Shown in pieces: positions 22,456 through 33,546 of a stretch of 64,000 bases of DNA. Both the position numbers and the translations under genes were made by a program. The stretch is from Helichrysum umbraculigerum. Its lineage: Eukaryota; Streptophyta; Magnoliopsida; Asterales; Asteraceae. How positions within the stretch are numbered: the stretch's first letter is position 1; the number at the start of each line of letters is the position of its first letter. The stretch covers positions 64,701,837 to 64,765,836 of the forward strand of contig CATIUR010000004.1 in assembly GCA_949592205.1 (NCBI GenBank), read 5' to 3'. The notes beneath the pieces were generated by a model, which did not search any database, was not told where the DNA came from, and saw nothing but the letters and a program-made list of their open reading frames with translations.

Positions 22456-22893
22456 TCAAAGAATGAACGTACCCGGGTTAAGCAAATCACAAAGTCTCGG
22501 ATTTGGGTCATCCTCCCTAGCGTTAATTACATAAGCTCTACTCCTTGTGTGGTTGGTTCGGAGTTTAAGTTTTGGGCAATCCTTCCTGAAGTGCCCGGTA
22601 CCGTTGCACTCATAGCAGGTTTTGGGTGCAGAAGTATCAGTACCAGTGGGGTTGGTTTGGCAGTCTTTGGCCAGGTGTCCAAACTTCTTGCAATTTGAGC
22701 AGGGACAGGAGCCATCATGGTGTAAACTGCATTTAGAACAGTAAGGTTTGCTCCCCTTGTAAGCCCTCGAGTCATTGGCATTGACAGTTGCAGGCTTTTT
22801 GTCAGAGGTAGGGTTGGATGAGTGGGGATTGACTTCCCATTTACCTTTGTTGTTGGTAGGTGGGGTTGAAGTCAAGCCACGGCGGACAGAATT
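22456..22893 (-). pseudogene. D gag, 3' part (nucleocapsid), severed by E
   Basis: Continues D gag after the E insertion, in the same frame once the 5-bp duplication is discounted. It has the C-x2-C-HH-x-G-x-C block (CSKCSLHHDGSC) and two knuckles (CSNCKKFGHLAKDC and CYECNGTGHFRKDC), an Asn/Thr-rich linker, and a stop just where other copies run on into the protease. The open frame seems to begin upstream at 22929, but those codons come from the E LTR. Without E the gag would be about 363 residues, a complete gag-only protein. Confidence 0.8.
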
Positions 22894-25437
22894 TGTAACA
22901 CCCCCAAATTTCACTGTTGGCGGAAGCAAGCTTTGGGATGTTTCTAATCAAATATCACAGCACAAAGTAAAGCAAACGACATCTATATGCGACGTTTATA
23001 AAATAGTTACATTTCCACATAATAAATGTTTTGAAAACATAGTGTTTTCAGTTACAAAAATGTAGTTCCCTAGAGCCCACGCGTATAGCGAGAGATTCTA
23101 TTACATAATCAAAATATACAAAAGATAATGCTAAGAATCTCCGTTAAATGCAAAGTAGAAATCATGCGACTCTAGCTAGTGTCCAGGGATGATCCTACTC
23201 CGTCGATGTACCTGAGATACAAAGCTAAAAAGTGTCAACCAAAAAGGTTGGTGAATCTTACAGGTTTAGTATTAAATAAGCGTTATGAACCACAAGTATG
23301 TACCCGTATTGCTATCAAGCAAAGTAAGTAAATCAGTAAATCAGTATAGTGCCATGAGCTCATAAGTTGAAGCTTAACCGTGTAGTGTGAATATATCACG
23401 TACCCCCGTGAGTGCTATCCGTACACTCATACGAAACAAATACTAATATGCCTGTTTCTACGTGTAAATCAGTACGTGGTGGCACTACCACCCCAGGCAG
23501 GGATTGTCAGTCCCAAATGGATCCATCTACTAGTAATCGCGCTTAAGTCCATAACTAACAACTTACGAATAGGAGGCTTTCAGTGGATAAAAGTAACTCA
23601 TGCGTTGTGTGTAAACAGTAAGGTAATCAGTTCAGTACATTGTGTTCATATGTAAAACAGTTGCTAAGTATCTCACCCCAAAGTATAAAAACAGTAAAAG
23701 TAGGGCTGTAAGACTCACCTGAGTCTAGTAAGTGCGTATGTGAAATCAACCAAGTAAGGCGGATGTAAGTCCGTATGTCGGTTCTCAGAACCCTGAAACC
23801 TTCTGGCGTCCGAAACGCACAAGGTTGTAAGTAAACAAGTAAATAAGTTGGTGTCTTAAAAGATCACCCATGCTAGTTGTCCACTCAACTAGGAAATGTC
23901 CAAGTGTTTGTTTAGTAATCCGTTTATAGTTTGGAAAACAAGTATGGCCCGTTGGTGACGGTTTGTAATAATAATCCAAAAGTGTTATTATTGTATGTAT
24001 CGTTGAATCAGGTTTCGTTATTTGTAAGTGTTTGACACTTAGTGCGAAATGTATTTACAACATCTAATGACGGGGGTCCGGGGGCAGCGCCTCTGGTAGC
24101 GGGGTCCAAGGGGCGGCAGCCCCTGGCGGGGTCCAAGGGGCAGAGCCCCTGGCTGGGGTCGAGCTGCCAGGTCAGCTTGGAAAATTTTTATTTCTACTAC
24201 ATTGTTTTATTAAAAATCGCATCTGGAGTTTAATTTCGGTGTAAAATCAAGTGATAAACCTTAGTTCATATTAGTGCTTTTATTATTGAATTCGGGTTCG
24301 AAAGACAAAGTGGGCTGCGAACCGAGCTGGGGGAACTCGACTCGCAGGCTAACTCGACTCGCAGGTCAACTCGACTCGCGGGTCAGTTCGGTTCACCGGG
24401 CAACTCGACTCGCAAGTCAATTTCGACTCGCGGGTCAACTCAACTCGCAAGTCAACTCGCGGGTCGACTCGGTTCGTTGGTGATTCCGATTCGCAGGATG
24501 GCTTCGCGAGTCGAATCTCGACTCGCCTCGTTTGACGAACAGATCTTGACTCGCGAGACGGGCTGTTCGCGTAAAACTCTAAAATTCGGCTTTTTAAGTC
24601 GGTTTTTGGACATAAACTCGTTGGGGAAATGTTCTAGCATGTAAATAAGAGTGTTACAAGTAATTTAAAAGAGTTTTAACGTTCCATACCTCAAAATCGA
24701 AAACGAAAAAGATGGAGAGGTAGAGCTCGTGATGGTGATCCTTGTGCTTGTTCCTAATGATGATGATGAACGAATTTCGGTGGTGTTTTTGGTGGTTTGG
24801 AGCTGCGGTTTTGAGAGCAAAGAGGAGGAGAGTGTGTGTTTCAAGTTGGTGGAAATGGGAAAAAATGGAGCAACAAAAGGGGTTTTAAGGTAGTTGGGTC
24901 ATGGGTCGCGGGTTGGGTTGGCTCCGCGGGTTTGGCCAACCCATTTGGGTCTCGGGCTAACGTGTTCTTGTTTCTCAATTTACTTTACTTTTTGCGATTG
25001 ATTAAATGTTTGTTCCGCGTTTTATGTTAAAGTTTATCGAAAATATTTCTAAATGGAGCGTTTTATCAAAACACTTAATAAGGGATTATAAAAATATAAC
25101 TTGGGTTATTCTCGTTTGTTGGGCGTGTTTCGTGTGCTTTCGTTACTTTTGGAGTGTTTTAAATGATACGATATACGTGTAGTATATTTTCACAATATAT
25201 TAATACAAATAATATTTGTTTGGATAATTCCACATTATTTAAAGGTTTGTCACCAACGTCCATATTAATTAGCATCGGACCTCGTCCGGTTTACAAGTGT
25301 TCGATTTAAACAAATCGCGTACGCGTGTATGTAATTACACCAAAATGTTACATACATTTAGAGTATTACAAAACTAAATACACATAATTACAAGTAGCTT
25401 AGGCACTAATTAAAGCCCTAAGTTGGCGGGTGTTACA
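22894..25437 (-). repeat. 3' LTR of element E
   Basis: Plus strand reads TGTAACACCCCCAAATTTC to GGCGGGTGTTACA. It contains hairpins GGTGG/CCACC (23478-23492) and GGGA/TCCC with loop TTGTCAG (23500-23514), the minus-strand CAG/GTGAGT (23713-23721), GC-rich direct repeats (GGGGTCCAAGGGGC, about 24085-24150) and a CGACTCGC array (24333-24550). Confidence 0.92.
24333..24550 (-). repeat. CGACTCGC word array in E 3' LTR
   Basis: About eight copies of a 17-bp unit AACTCGACTCGCAGGTC, with variants CGCGGGTC and CGCAAGTC, then more dispersed GACTCGC words. It sits downstream of the donor-like GAG/GTATGG (24684-24692, minus), where D, F and G have their GCGACACAA clusters. The copy in the 5' LTR is at 32442-32660. 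Confidence 0.8.
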
Positions 25438-25611
25438 TTCTCCCCTTGTTAGGAGAATTTCGTCCCGAAATTAGCTTGTAGTTGTGGTGTTGGTAGGAGT
25501 AGGGTCTGTGAACAAGTGTGGGTATTTCAGTCGCATTTGGTCTTCTCGTTCCCAAGTGAATTCCGGACCACGCCTCGAATTCCACCTGACCTTAACGATG
25601 GGTATACGACT
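25438..25611 (-). other. E: lost polyprotein tail, then polypurine tract
   Basis: Beyond the premature stop the same frame still encodes about 45 residues like the end of G (WNSR, TWERED-type, YPHLF). The non-coding end follows, with AATTTCGGGACGAAATT and a purine tract complementary to TTCTCCCC, next to the LTR at 25437. Confidence 0.75.
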
Positions 25612-28600
25612 CTATTTTAAACGTTTGACCTCACAGTCCAGTATTTCCACGGGTTCCTCGACGAAGTGTAGTTTGTCATCAATGTGTATCTCATCGAGGG
25701 GTATAATCAGTGTCTCATCAGACAGACATTTCTTTAAGTTAGAAATGTGGAAGATAGGGTGCACGCTACTGAGTTCGGTAGGTAGCTGCAGTCGGTAAGC
25801 CACTGGACCGATCCTTTCAAGGATCTCGAATGGTCCAATGTACCTGGGATTCAGTTTCCCACGTTTGCCAAAACGGATGACGCCTTTCCAAGGCGACACT
25901 TTCAGAAGAACTCGATCTCCCAACTGGAACTCGAGGTGTTTGCGTCTCACGTCAGCATAGCTTTTCTGACGGTCACGTGCAGCTTTCAGTCGGTTTTGTA
26001 TGCCGACGATCTTTTCAGTGGTTTCGTGAATGATTTCTGGACCGGTGAGTTGTGTATCTCCCACCTCAGTCCAACAGATAGGTGACCGACACTTACGTCC
26101 GTACAGTGCCTCGAAGGGTGCAGCCTTAATGCTGGTGTGGTAGCTGTTGTTGTACGAGAATTCGCACAATGGTAAGTGATTTTCCCAGTTTTTACCAAAG
26201 TCCACTACGCAGGCTCGTAGCATATCCTCCAGTGTTTGTATAGTTCGTTCGCTCTGGCCGTCAGTTTGTGGGTGGTAAGCAGTACTCATGTCCAAACGAG
26301 TACCGAGAGATTTTTGTAAGGATTGCCAGAAGTGAGAAGTAAATCGAGCATCTCTATCAGAGATGATTGAGATGGGCACGCCGTGTCTTGACACAATCTC
26401 TTTCAGGTAGATTCGTGTCAAACGTTCCATTTTGTCAGTTTCCTTGATAGCCAGGAAATGAGCAGACTTAGTGAGTCTGTCGATGATCACCCAAATGGTA
26501 TCGCAACCGTTAGATGTTTTCGGGAGTTTAGTAATGAAATCCATGGTAATCTGCTCCCATTTCCATTGTGGTATTTCGGGTTGTTGTAGCAGACCGGAAG
26601 GTTTTTGGTGTTCAGCTTTAACTTTGGAACAAGTAAGACACTTGCTAACATAGGTTGCAATGTCAGCTTTCATGTTGGGCCACCAATACATTTCTTTGAT
26701 GCCGTGATACATTTTGTCGGCACCGGGGTGTATAGAGTATTTGGACTTGTGAGCTTCATCCATCACCAAGTCTCGCAGGTTCCCAAAACTTGGTAACCAG
26801 ATCCGGTTCGAGAAGTATTTGGCCCCGTTAGGTTTGGTTTCAAAATGTTTGTCCATGCCCCGCAAGGCCTCGTTTATCAAGTTTTCTGGTTTGAGTGCTT
26901 CGAGTTGAGCGGTGAGAGTTTGATTGATGAGGTCGTTGTGAATGGTCATACTGAGAGCTCGAACTCGAAGTGGTTTCACTCGTTCTTTTCGGCTTAAGGC
27001 ATCTGCAACAACATTTGCCTTGCCCGGATGATAGCGAATCTCACAATCGTAATCAGTAAGCAACTCGACCCATCGACGTTGCCTCATGTTGAGATCCTTT
27101 TGATCGAAGATATGTTGGAGACTTTTATGGTCAGTAAAGATTGTACACTTGGTACCGTATAAGTAGTGTCTCCAGAATTTGAGAGCGAATACCACAGCCC
27201 CCAACTCTAGGTCATGAGTTGTGTAATTCTTTTCGTGGACCTTGAGTTGTCGAGAGGCGTAAGCGATGACTTTGTCTCGTTGCATCAACACGCAACCAAG
27301 ACCTTGGTGTGAAGCATCACAGTATACCACGAAGTCATCGTTGCCTTCTGGTAAGGATAAGATAGGTGCACTGCAGAGTTTCTGTTTTAGCAGCTGAAAA
27401 GCTGACTCCTGTTTGTCAGTCCAGTCGAACTTCTTTTCTTTTTGAGTCAGTGCAGTGAGAGGTAGGGCTATTTTCGAAAAATTCTCAATGAACCGTCTGT
27501 AGTATCCGGCGAGTCCTAAGAATTGACGTACTTCTGTGGGTGTAGTGGGTGCCTGCCAGCACTTGATACCCTCAATTTTTGAAGGATTGACATGTATCCC
27601 TTGATTGTCAATGACGTGTCCAAGGAATTGAACGGTTTGCATCCAGAATTCACACTTGGAGAATTTGGCATATAATTCCTCGTGTTTGAGTAATTCTAGA
27701 ATGGTTTTCAGGTGTTGCGCGTGTTCTTGCTCATTGCGCGAGTAAATCAGGATATCATCGATGAAAACGATAACGAACTTGTCAAGGTAAGGTTTGCACA
27801 CCCGATTCATAAGGTCCATGAATACCACCGGTGCGTTGGTTAATCCGAATGGCATCACTTGGAATTCGTAATGCCCGTAACGAGTTCGGAAGGCCGTTTT
27901 AGGAATATCTTCGTCATGAACTCGGAGTTGGTGATAACCTGACCGTAGATCGATCTTGGAATAAAAACTCGACCCCTGAAGTTGGTCAAACAGGTCATCA
28001 ATACGAGGAAGTGGGTAACGGTTCTTGACAGTTAACATGTTGAGTTCACGATAGTCGATGCACATACGGAAAGAACCGTCCTTCTTTTTCACGAACAGGA
28101 CCGGAGCTCCCCAAGGTGAGGAACTTGGTCGAATAAATCCCTTGTCCAGGAGTTCCTGTAACTGAGTAGACAACTCCTGAAGTTCGGATGGGGCTAGTCG
28201 GTAAGGGGCTCGTGCCACGGGTGCTGCACCGGGCACAAGATCAATAGAAAATTCGACTTGTCTAGGTGGCGGAAGGCCAGGCAAGTCTTCAGGAAAGACT
28301 TCGGGGAAATCTCGAACAATAGGCACATCCTCAAGTCGCTTTTCCTCTGACTTTTTCTCCATAACATGAGCGAGGATTGCCTGGTACCCTTTTCTCAAGT
28401 ATTTTTGGGTTTTCATGCAAGAAATGATGTTTAGGCTCGTCCCACCGGTCTCCCCTTGTATAAATAAAGTTCCACCGGTGACGAGAGGGATGCAGACGAT
28501 TTTCTCAAAACAAACGATCTCGGCACGGTGCTTGGATAACCAATCCATACCGACGATGATGTCAAAGCTGCCGATTTCGACGGGTATCAAGTCAATGGAA

Positions 28601-29898
28601 AAGAGTTCATTAGCTAAGTTTAAAGTGCAATTAGGTATCACACTGTCGGCCTCAATAAGTTTTCCGTTTGCCAATTCTACTGTGTACTTAGAATCTAAGG
28701 CAATAGGTGTAGTGTCAAGTAGTGGACAAAATTCATCAGATATGAAGCTCTTATCAGCACCCGTATCAAATAACACAGAAACAGTCAAGTTGTTGAGAAG
28801 GAACGTACCCGTGACCACATTCGGGTCTTGACGGGCTTCTCCAGATTTCAGCACAAAAGATCTTCCTCGAGCATTGTTGTTGTTCTTGTTGTTGTTGTTG
28901 TTGTTGTTCTTCAGCTTCGGGCAGTCTTTCCTGAAATGCCCCGTACCGTTACACTCATAACAGGTCTTTGGTGCGGAGGTATTGGTGCTAGTGGTGTTTG
29001 ATCTACAATCTTTAGCCAAGTGTCCAAATCTGTTACACTTGCTACAGGGACACGAACCATGGTGGTGTCGTTGGCACTTTGAGCAATGGGGCTTGGATCC
29101 CTTGTATGCTCCCTTGTCATCAGAACCGGAGGTGTAGGCTTTAATGGTTTCGGGTTTCTTGTTTTGGTGGTTGTTGTGGTTGTCGGACCATTTTCTTTTG
29201 TTGCTGTTGGAGGATGGAGTGGGTGGTTCTGGGTCCTCGTTCATAGCTAAAAGTTCATGGGCCAACCGGATGGCACCGTGAAGGGTGGTTTGGTTTGATG
29301 AGGCGACATTTCCCCGGACGGGTTCTGGGAGGCCGCGGATGTATTTCTTGATCTTTTCAGGTTCAGTACTTTCCATAGCTGGGCGAAGGATGGTGAGTTG
29401 TTGGAATCTGGTGGTGTATCCAACGATATCAGTTCCTTGCACTTTTAAGTTCCAGAACTCTTCATCCAGCTTGTGAAGTTGCTCGGCCGGGCAATACTCA
29501 TCAGTGAGCATTTTCTTCAGATCCTCCCAAGGGAGTAGATAAGCGGTGTCAATACCCACAGACTGGGTATAAGAATTCCACCACGAGAGGGCACCATCTT
29601 CAAGGGTGCAGGTGGAGAATTTGACCTTGTCGTCCTCCGCACATTTGCTGATGCGGAAAACGGATTCCATCTTTTCGAACCATCTGATAAGTCCGATGGC
29701 TCCTTCGGTACCCTTGAAGCTCAAGGGTTTGCAGTTCTGAAAGTCCTTGTAGGAACAAGGTTTGGCGACAGTGGTTTCAGCGGAATCGCTGTTTCTCACG
29801 GAGTTCGGTGTAGAATTTCGAGCCAGGGCTTCAGTCACAGCTTGAGTGATGAGTGACGTAAGCTGAGCATCAGTGTATGGTCTAGTCTTTGGCGGCAT
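25612..29898 (-). CDS. Element E gag-pol polyprotein (1428 aa, tail lost)
   Basis: One frame codes for gag, protease, reverse transcriptase, RNase H and integrase in the Ty3/gypsy order. Visible motifs: gag capsid region with WW (SWWNSY); CSKCQRHHHGSC block; two knuckles (CSKCNRFGHLAKDC and CYECNGTGHFRKDC); protease DTGAD at about 378; RT with MCIDYRELN, YPLPRIDDL and FIDDIL (catalytic Asp about 714-715); RNase H Asp near 861; integrase HHCC zinc site (about 1057-1090) and DD35E (about 1120, 1181, 1217). The start MPPKTRPYTD matches that of F. A TAG at 25612-25614 stands where G has CAA, removing 45 residues that include most of the chromodomain-like end. All catalytic residues are present. 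The role is copying and integrating the element. Confidence 0.93.
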   Translation of the reverse strand: MPPKTRPYTDAQLTSLITQAVTEALARNSTPNSVRNSDSAETTVAKPCSYKDFQNCKPLSFKGTEGAIGLIRWFEKMESVFRISKCAEDDKVKFSTCTLEDGALSWWNSYTQSVGIDTAYLLPWEDLKKMLTDEYCPAEQLHKLDEEFWNLKVQGTDIVGYTTRFQQLTILRPAMESTEPEKIKKYIRGLPEPVRGNVASSNQTTLHGAIRLAHELLAMNEDPEPPTPSSNSNKRKWSDNHNNHQNKKPETIKAYTSGSDDKGAYKGSKPHCSKCQRHHHGSCPCSKCNRFGHLAKDCRSNTTSTNTSAPKTCYECNGTGHFRKDCPKLKNNNNNNNKNNNNARGRSFVLKSGEARQDPNVVTGTFLLNNLTVSVLFDTGADKSFISDEFCPLLDTTPIALDSKYTVELANGKLIEADSVIPNCTLNLANELFSIDLIPVEIGSFDIIVGMDWLSKHRAEIVCFEKIVCIPLVTGGTLFIQGETGGTSLNIISCMKTQKYLRKGYQAILAHVMEKKSEEKRLEDVPIVRDFPEVFPEDLPGLPPPRQVEFSIDLVPGAAPVARAPYRLAPSELQELSTQLQELLDKGFIRPSSSPWGAPVLFVKKKDGSFRMCIDYRELNMLTVKNRYPLPRIDDLFDQLQGSSFYSKIDLRSGYHQLRVHDEDIPKTAFRTRYGHYEFQVMPFGLTNAPVVFMDLMNRVCKPYLDKFVIVFIDDILIYSRNEQEHAQHLKTILELLKHEELYAKFSKCEFWMQTVQFLGHVIDNQGIHVNPSKIEGIKCWQAPTTPTEVRQFLGLAGYYRRFIENFSKIALPLTALTQKEKKFDWTDKQESAFQLLKQKLCSAPILSLPEGNDDFVVYCDASHQGLGCVLMQRDKVIAYASRQLKVHEKNYTTHDLELGAVVFALKFWRHYLYGTKCTIFTDHKSLQHIFDQKDLNMRQRRWVELLTDYDCEIRYHPGKANVVADALSRKERVKPLRVRALSMTIHNDLINQTLTAQLEALKPENLINEALRGMDKHFETKPNGAKYFSNRIWLPSFGNLRDLVMDEAHKSKYSIHPGADKMYHGIKEMYWWPNMKADIATYVSKCLTCSKVKAEHQKPSGLLQQPEIPQWKWEQITMDFITKLPKTSNGCDTIWVIIDRLTKSAHFLAIKETDKMERLTRIYLKEIVSRHGVPISIISDRDARFTSHFWQSLQKSLGTRLDMSTAYHPQTDGQSERTIQTLEDMLRACVVDFGKNWENHLPLCEFSYNNSYHTSIKAAPFEALYGRKCRSPICWTEVGDTQLTGPEIIHETTEKIVGIQNRLKAARDRQKSYADVRRKHLEFQLGDRVLLKVSPWKGVIRFGKRGKLNPRYIGPFEILERIGPVAYRLQLPTELSSVHPIFHISNLKKCLSDETLIIPLDEIHIDDKLHFVEEPVEILDCEVKRLK

Positions 29899-30178
29899 GT
29901 TTCTTCAATAAGAGAAATAAAGATAAATTAGAATTTGTAAGAAGTTGTATTCATCACAGATGTTTATATATAAAAGCGGTAATACACAACGTTAACATGA
30001 AAATGGCAGTTAATATAAGTTGGAGCAGTAAGAATATTTGATAGATAATATGAGTTCAAAAGTTACATCTCACGGATGTATTACAAAAGGTGTCGGGAAT
30101 TGTTACATCCGACAGAATTATAGAGTAGCACCTAGATAGTTACTAGATTGCAGGATAGATTACAAGACAAGGACTACA
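29899..30178 (-). other. E spacer between ORF0 and gag
   Basis: About 280 bp, AT-rich in the half next to gag, with no frame. F has a similar spacer (61494-61787). The minus-strand segment just before gag is pyrimidine-rich (CTTTATTTCTCTTATTGAAG) and could act as a splice acceptor (inference). Confidence 0.5.
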
Positions 30179-30670
30179 CTAGTCTCGATGTAAATTAATC
30201 TGCTCCATCATTTCAATGAGACGGTCCACAGTATTTGCAAGTCTGCTGGCTTGTCGGGCGTTATCTTCTATCAGGACCAGTCGTTGCACTAAACTGCGAA
30301 CATACTCCTCTGATTCCCGTGAGCGTTGCTCACATTCTTCTAGCCTTTGCTGCAAAAGGGCGGTTTCCACACTTATCTCCACTATCTTGTTGCGAAGAAC
30401 CTCCACGTTGTTAATGGTGGTTTCGTGATCCTCAGAGACTTGTTCGATGCGCTCGAGTGATGTAAGTCTCCAGTTTTCGTTTGTTTCCTGCAACACGACA
30501 TCCATTGTACGAAGTCGTTGCTCGTGTTGGTTCACCCTAGCGGCTAAGGTCGGCAAGGTGAAGTGGGTAGAGTACGGGCCAGCTCGAGGCAACCTGGCGT
30601 TCCTCCTACCTACCCTCGGGTTCTGCGACCCGGATTGAGAGTGCGATGAATTGGGTGGTGTGTTTGCCAT
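30179..30670 (-). CDS. Element E ORF0: small coiled-coil protein (163 aa)
   Basis: Lies between the primer site and gag, on the gag strand. I chose the ATG giving MANTPPNSSHSQSG because F and G share that beginning; the open frame extends 30 codons further upstream without similarity. Residues 1-30 are Ser/Asn/Pro-rich with a basic patch (GRRNARLPR). Residues about 44-155 are charged and heptad-like, with Leu and Val at regular spacing (VNQHEQRLRTMDVVLQ, VETALLQQRLEECEQRS), a long predicted coiled coil. No enzyme motif or zinc site is present. Most residues match F across the whole length, which suggests it has been kept as protein. Function unknown; assembly partner or RNA-binding factor are guesses. 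Confidence 0.7.
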   Translation of the reverse strand: MANTPPNSSHSQSGSQNPRVGRRNARLPRAGPYSTHFTLPTLAARVNQHEQRLRTMDVVLQETNENWRLTSLERIEQVSEDHETTINNVEVLRNKIVEISVETALLQQRLEECEQRSRESEEYVRSLVQRLVLIEDNARQASRLANTVDRLIEMMEQINLHRD

Positions 30671-30987
30671 TTTTGAGACCAAAACGTTAGTAGTAGTGAG
30701 GCCTATATACATATTAATCACACATAATATAATATAGCCTAGAGTGTCTAACACAAGCAATTATAAGTTCCGTTTCTCTCACGGTCAGAGTCAACTAATG
30801 TATTCCGGTTCAACATAACTGTTTCAGTTCTTACATCATCTTTATTTAATTGTACATAGTTGATCAGGCTATGTTAAATTAAACTCGTATGATGTAATCC
30901 CTGAACCAATTATACCTAATGGGGAAATACAGCCTAACGTTCATAGTCTAGGCCCGCTAAATGCAACCTAGTTCGCTATAACCTTAG

Positions 30988-30999
30988 GCTCTGATACCA
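30988..30999 (-). other. Primer binding site, element E
   Basis: Minus strand TGGTATCAGAGC, three bases inside the 5' LTR boundary at 31003. The leader from here to ORF0 (30671-30987) contains no other frame. Confidence 0.88.
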
Positions 31000-31002
31000 A
31001 TC

Positions 31003-33546
31003 TGTAACACCCCCAAATTTCACTGTTGGCGGAAGCAAGCTTTGGGATGTTACTAATCAAATATCACAGCACAAAGTAAAGCAAACGACATCTATATGCG
31101 ACGTTTATAAAATAGTTACATTTCCACATAATAAATGTTTTGAAAACATAGTGTTTTCAGTTACAAAAATGTAGTTCCCTAGAGCCCACGCGTATAGCGG
31201 GAGATTCTATTACATAATCAAAATATACAAAAGATAATGCTAAGAATCTCCGTTAAATGCAAAGTAGAAATCATGCGACTCTAGCTAGTGTCCAGGGGTG
31301 ATCCTACTCCGTCGATGTACCTGAGATACAAAGCTAAAAAGTGTCAACCAAAAAGGTTGGTGAATCTTACAGGTTTAGTATTAAATAAGCGTTATGAACC
31401 ACAAGTATGTACCCGTATTGCTATCAAGCAAAGTAAGTAAATCAGTAAATCAGTACAGTGCCATGAGCTCATAAGTTGAAGCTTAACCGTGTAGTGTGAA
31501 TATATCACGTACCCCCGTAAGTGCTATCCGTACACTCATACGAAACAAATACTAATATGCCTGTTTCTACGTGTAAATCAGTACGTGGTGGCGCTACCAC
31601 CCCAGGCAGGGATTGTCAGTCCCAAATGGATCCATCTACTAGTAATCGCGCTTAAGTCCATAACTAACAACTTACGAATAGGAGGCTTTCAGTGGATAAA
31701 AGTAACTCATGCGTTGTGTGTAAACAGTAAGGTAATCAGTTTAGTACATTGTGTTCATATGTAAAACAGTTGCTAAGTATCTCACCCCAAAGTATAAAAA
31801 CAGTAAAAGTGGGGCTGTAAGACTCACCTGAGTCTAGTAAGTGCGTATGTGAAATCAACCAAGTAAGGCGGATGTAAGTCCGTATGTCGGTTCTCAGAAC
31901 CCTGAAACCTTCTGGCGTCCGAAACGCACAAGGTTGTAAGTAAACAAGTAAATAAGTTGGTGTCTTAAAAGATCACCCATGCTAGTTGTCCACTCAACTA
32001 GGAAATGTCCAAGTGTTTGTTTAGTAATCCGTTTATAGTTTGGAAAACAAGTATGGCCCGTTGGTGACGGTTTGTAATAATAATCCAAAAGTGTTATTAT
32101 TGTATGTATCGTTGAATCAGGTTTCGTTATTTGTAAGTGTTTGACACTTAGTGCGAAATGTATTTACAACATCTAATGACGGGGGTCCGGGGGCAGCGCC
32201 TCTGGTAGCGGGGTCCAAGGGGCGGCAGCCCCTGGCGGGGTCCAAGGGGCAGAGCCCCTGGCTGGGGTCGAGCTGCCAGGTCAGCTTGGAAAATTTTTAT
32301 TTCTACTACATTGTTTTATTAAAAATCGCATCTGGAGTTTAATTTCGGTGTAAAATCAAGTGATAAACCTTAGTTCATATTAGTGCTTTTATTATTGAAT
32401 TCGGGTTCGAAAGACAAAGTGGGCTGCGAACCGAGCTGGGGGAACTCGACTCGCAGGCTAACTCGACTCGCAGGTCAACTCGACTCGCGGGTCAGTTCGG
32501 TTCACCGGGCAACTCGACTCGCAAGTCAATTTCGACTCGCGGGTCAACTCGACTCGCAAGTCAACTCGCGGGTCGACTCGGTTCGTTGGTGATTCCGATT
32601 CGCAGGATGGCTTCGCGAGTCGAATCTCGACTCGCCTCATTTGACGAACAGATCTCGACTCGCGAGACGGGCTGTTCGCGTAAAACTCTAAAATTCGGCT
32701 TTTTAAGTCGGTTTTTGGACATAAACTCGTTGGGGAAATGTTCTAGCATGTAAATAAGAGTGTTACAAGTAATTTAAAAGAGTTTTAACGTTCCATACCT
32801 CAAAATCGAAAACGAAAAAGATGGAGAGGTAGAGCTCGTGATGGTGATCCTTGTGCTTGTTCCTAATGATGATGATGAACGAATTTCGGTGGTGTTTTTG
32901 GTGGTTTGGAGCTGCGGTTTTGAGAGCAAAGAGGAGGAGAGTGTGTGTTTCAAGTTGGTGGAAATGGGAAAAAATGGAGCAACAAAAGGGGTTTTAAGGT
33001 AGTTGGGTCATGGGTCGCGGGTTGGGTTGGCTCCGCGGGTTTGGCCGACCCATTTGGGTCTCGGGCTAACGTGTTCTTGTTTCTCAATTTACTTTACTTT
33101 TTGCGATTGATTAAATGTTTGTTCCGCGTTTTATGTTAAAGTTTATCGAAAATATTTCTAAATGGAGCGTTTTATCAAAACACTTAATAAGGGATTATAA
33201 AAATATAACTTGGGTTATTCTCGTTTGTTGGGCGTGTTTCGAGTGCTTTCGTTACTTTTGGAGTGTTTTAAATGATACGATATACGTGTAGTATATTTTC
33301 ACAATATATTAATACAAATAATATTTGTTTGGATAATTCCACATTATTTAAAGGTTTGTCACCAACGTCCATATTAATTAGCATCGGACCTCGTCCGGTT
33401 TACAAGTGTTCGATTTAAACAAATCGCGTACGCGTGTATGTAATTACACCAAAATGTTACATACATTCAGAGTATTACAAAACTAAATACACATAATTAC
33501 AAGTAGCTTAGGCACTAATTAAAGCCCTAAGTTGGCGGGTGTTACA
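31003..33546 (-). repeat. 5' LTR of element E
   Basis: 2544 bp, near-identical to 22894-25437. Donor-like CAGGTGAGT on the minus strand at 31822-31830. CGACTCGC array at 32442-32660. Confidence 0.92.

Larger units (their letters stand above)
22894..33546 (-). mobile_element. Element E: nearly intact Ty3/gypsy chromovirus-type retrotransposon, 10.65 kb
   Basis: Two LTRs of exactly 2544 bp (31003-33546 is 5', 22894-25437 is 3' in minus sense) differ at about 14 sites that I could count. The target duplication is GAATT (22889-22893 and 33547-33551) within D gag. In order it has primer site, ORF0, gag-pol and polypurine tract. The only obvious defect is a stop codon 45 codons before the usual end of the polyprotein. 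It is young and the best candidate in the window for recent activity. Confidence 0.93.

Noticed and set aside
28415..28831. Plus-strand frame of 138 codons inside E gag-pol, and similar shadows in G and F
   Set aside because: Antisense shadow of the protease region; the minus-strand frame carries all the motifs.
25612..29898. Endogenous pararetrovirus as source of gag-pol
   Set aside because: Integrase with HHCC and DD35E, paired LTRs, primer site and TSD fix it as a Ty3/gypsy retrotransposon.
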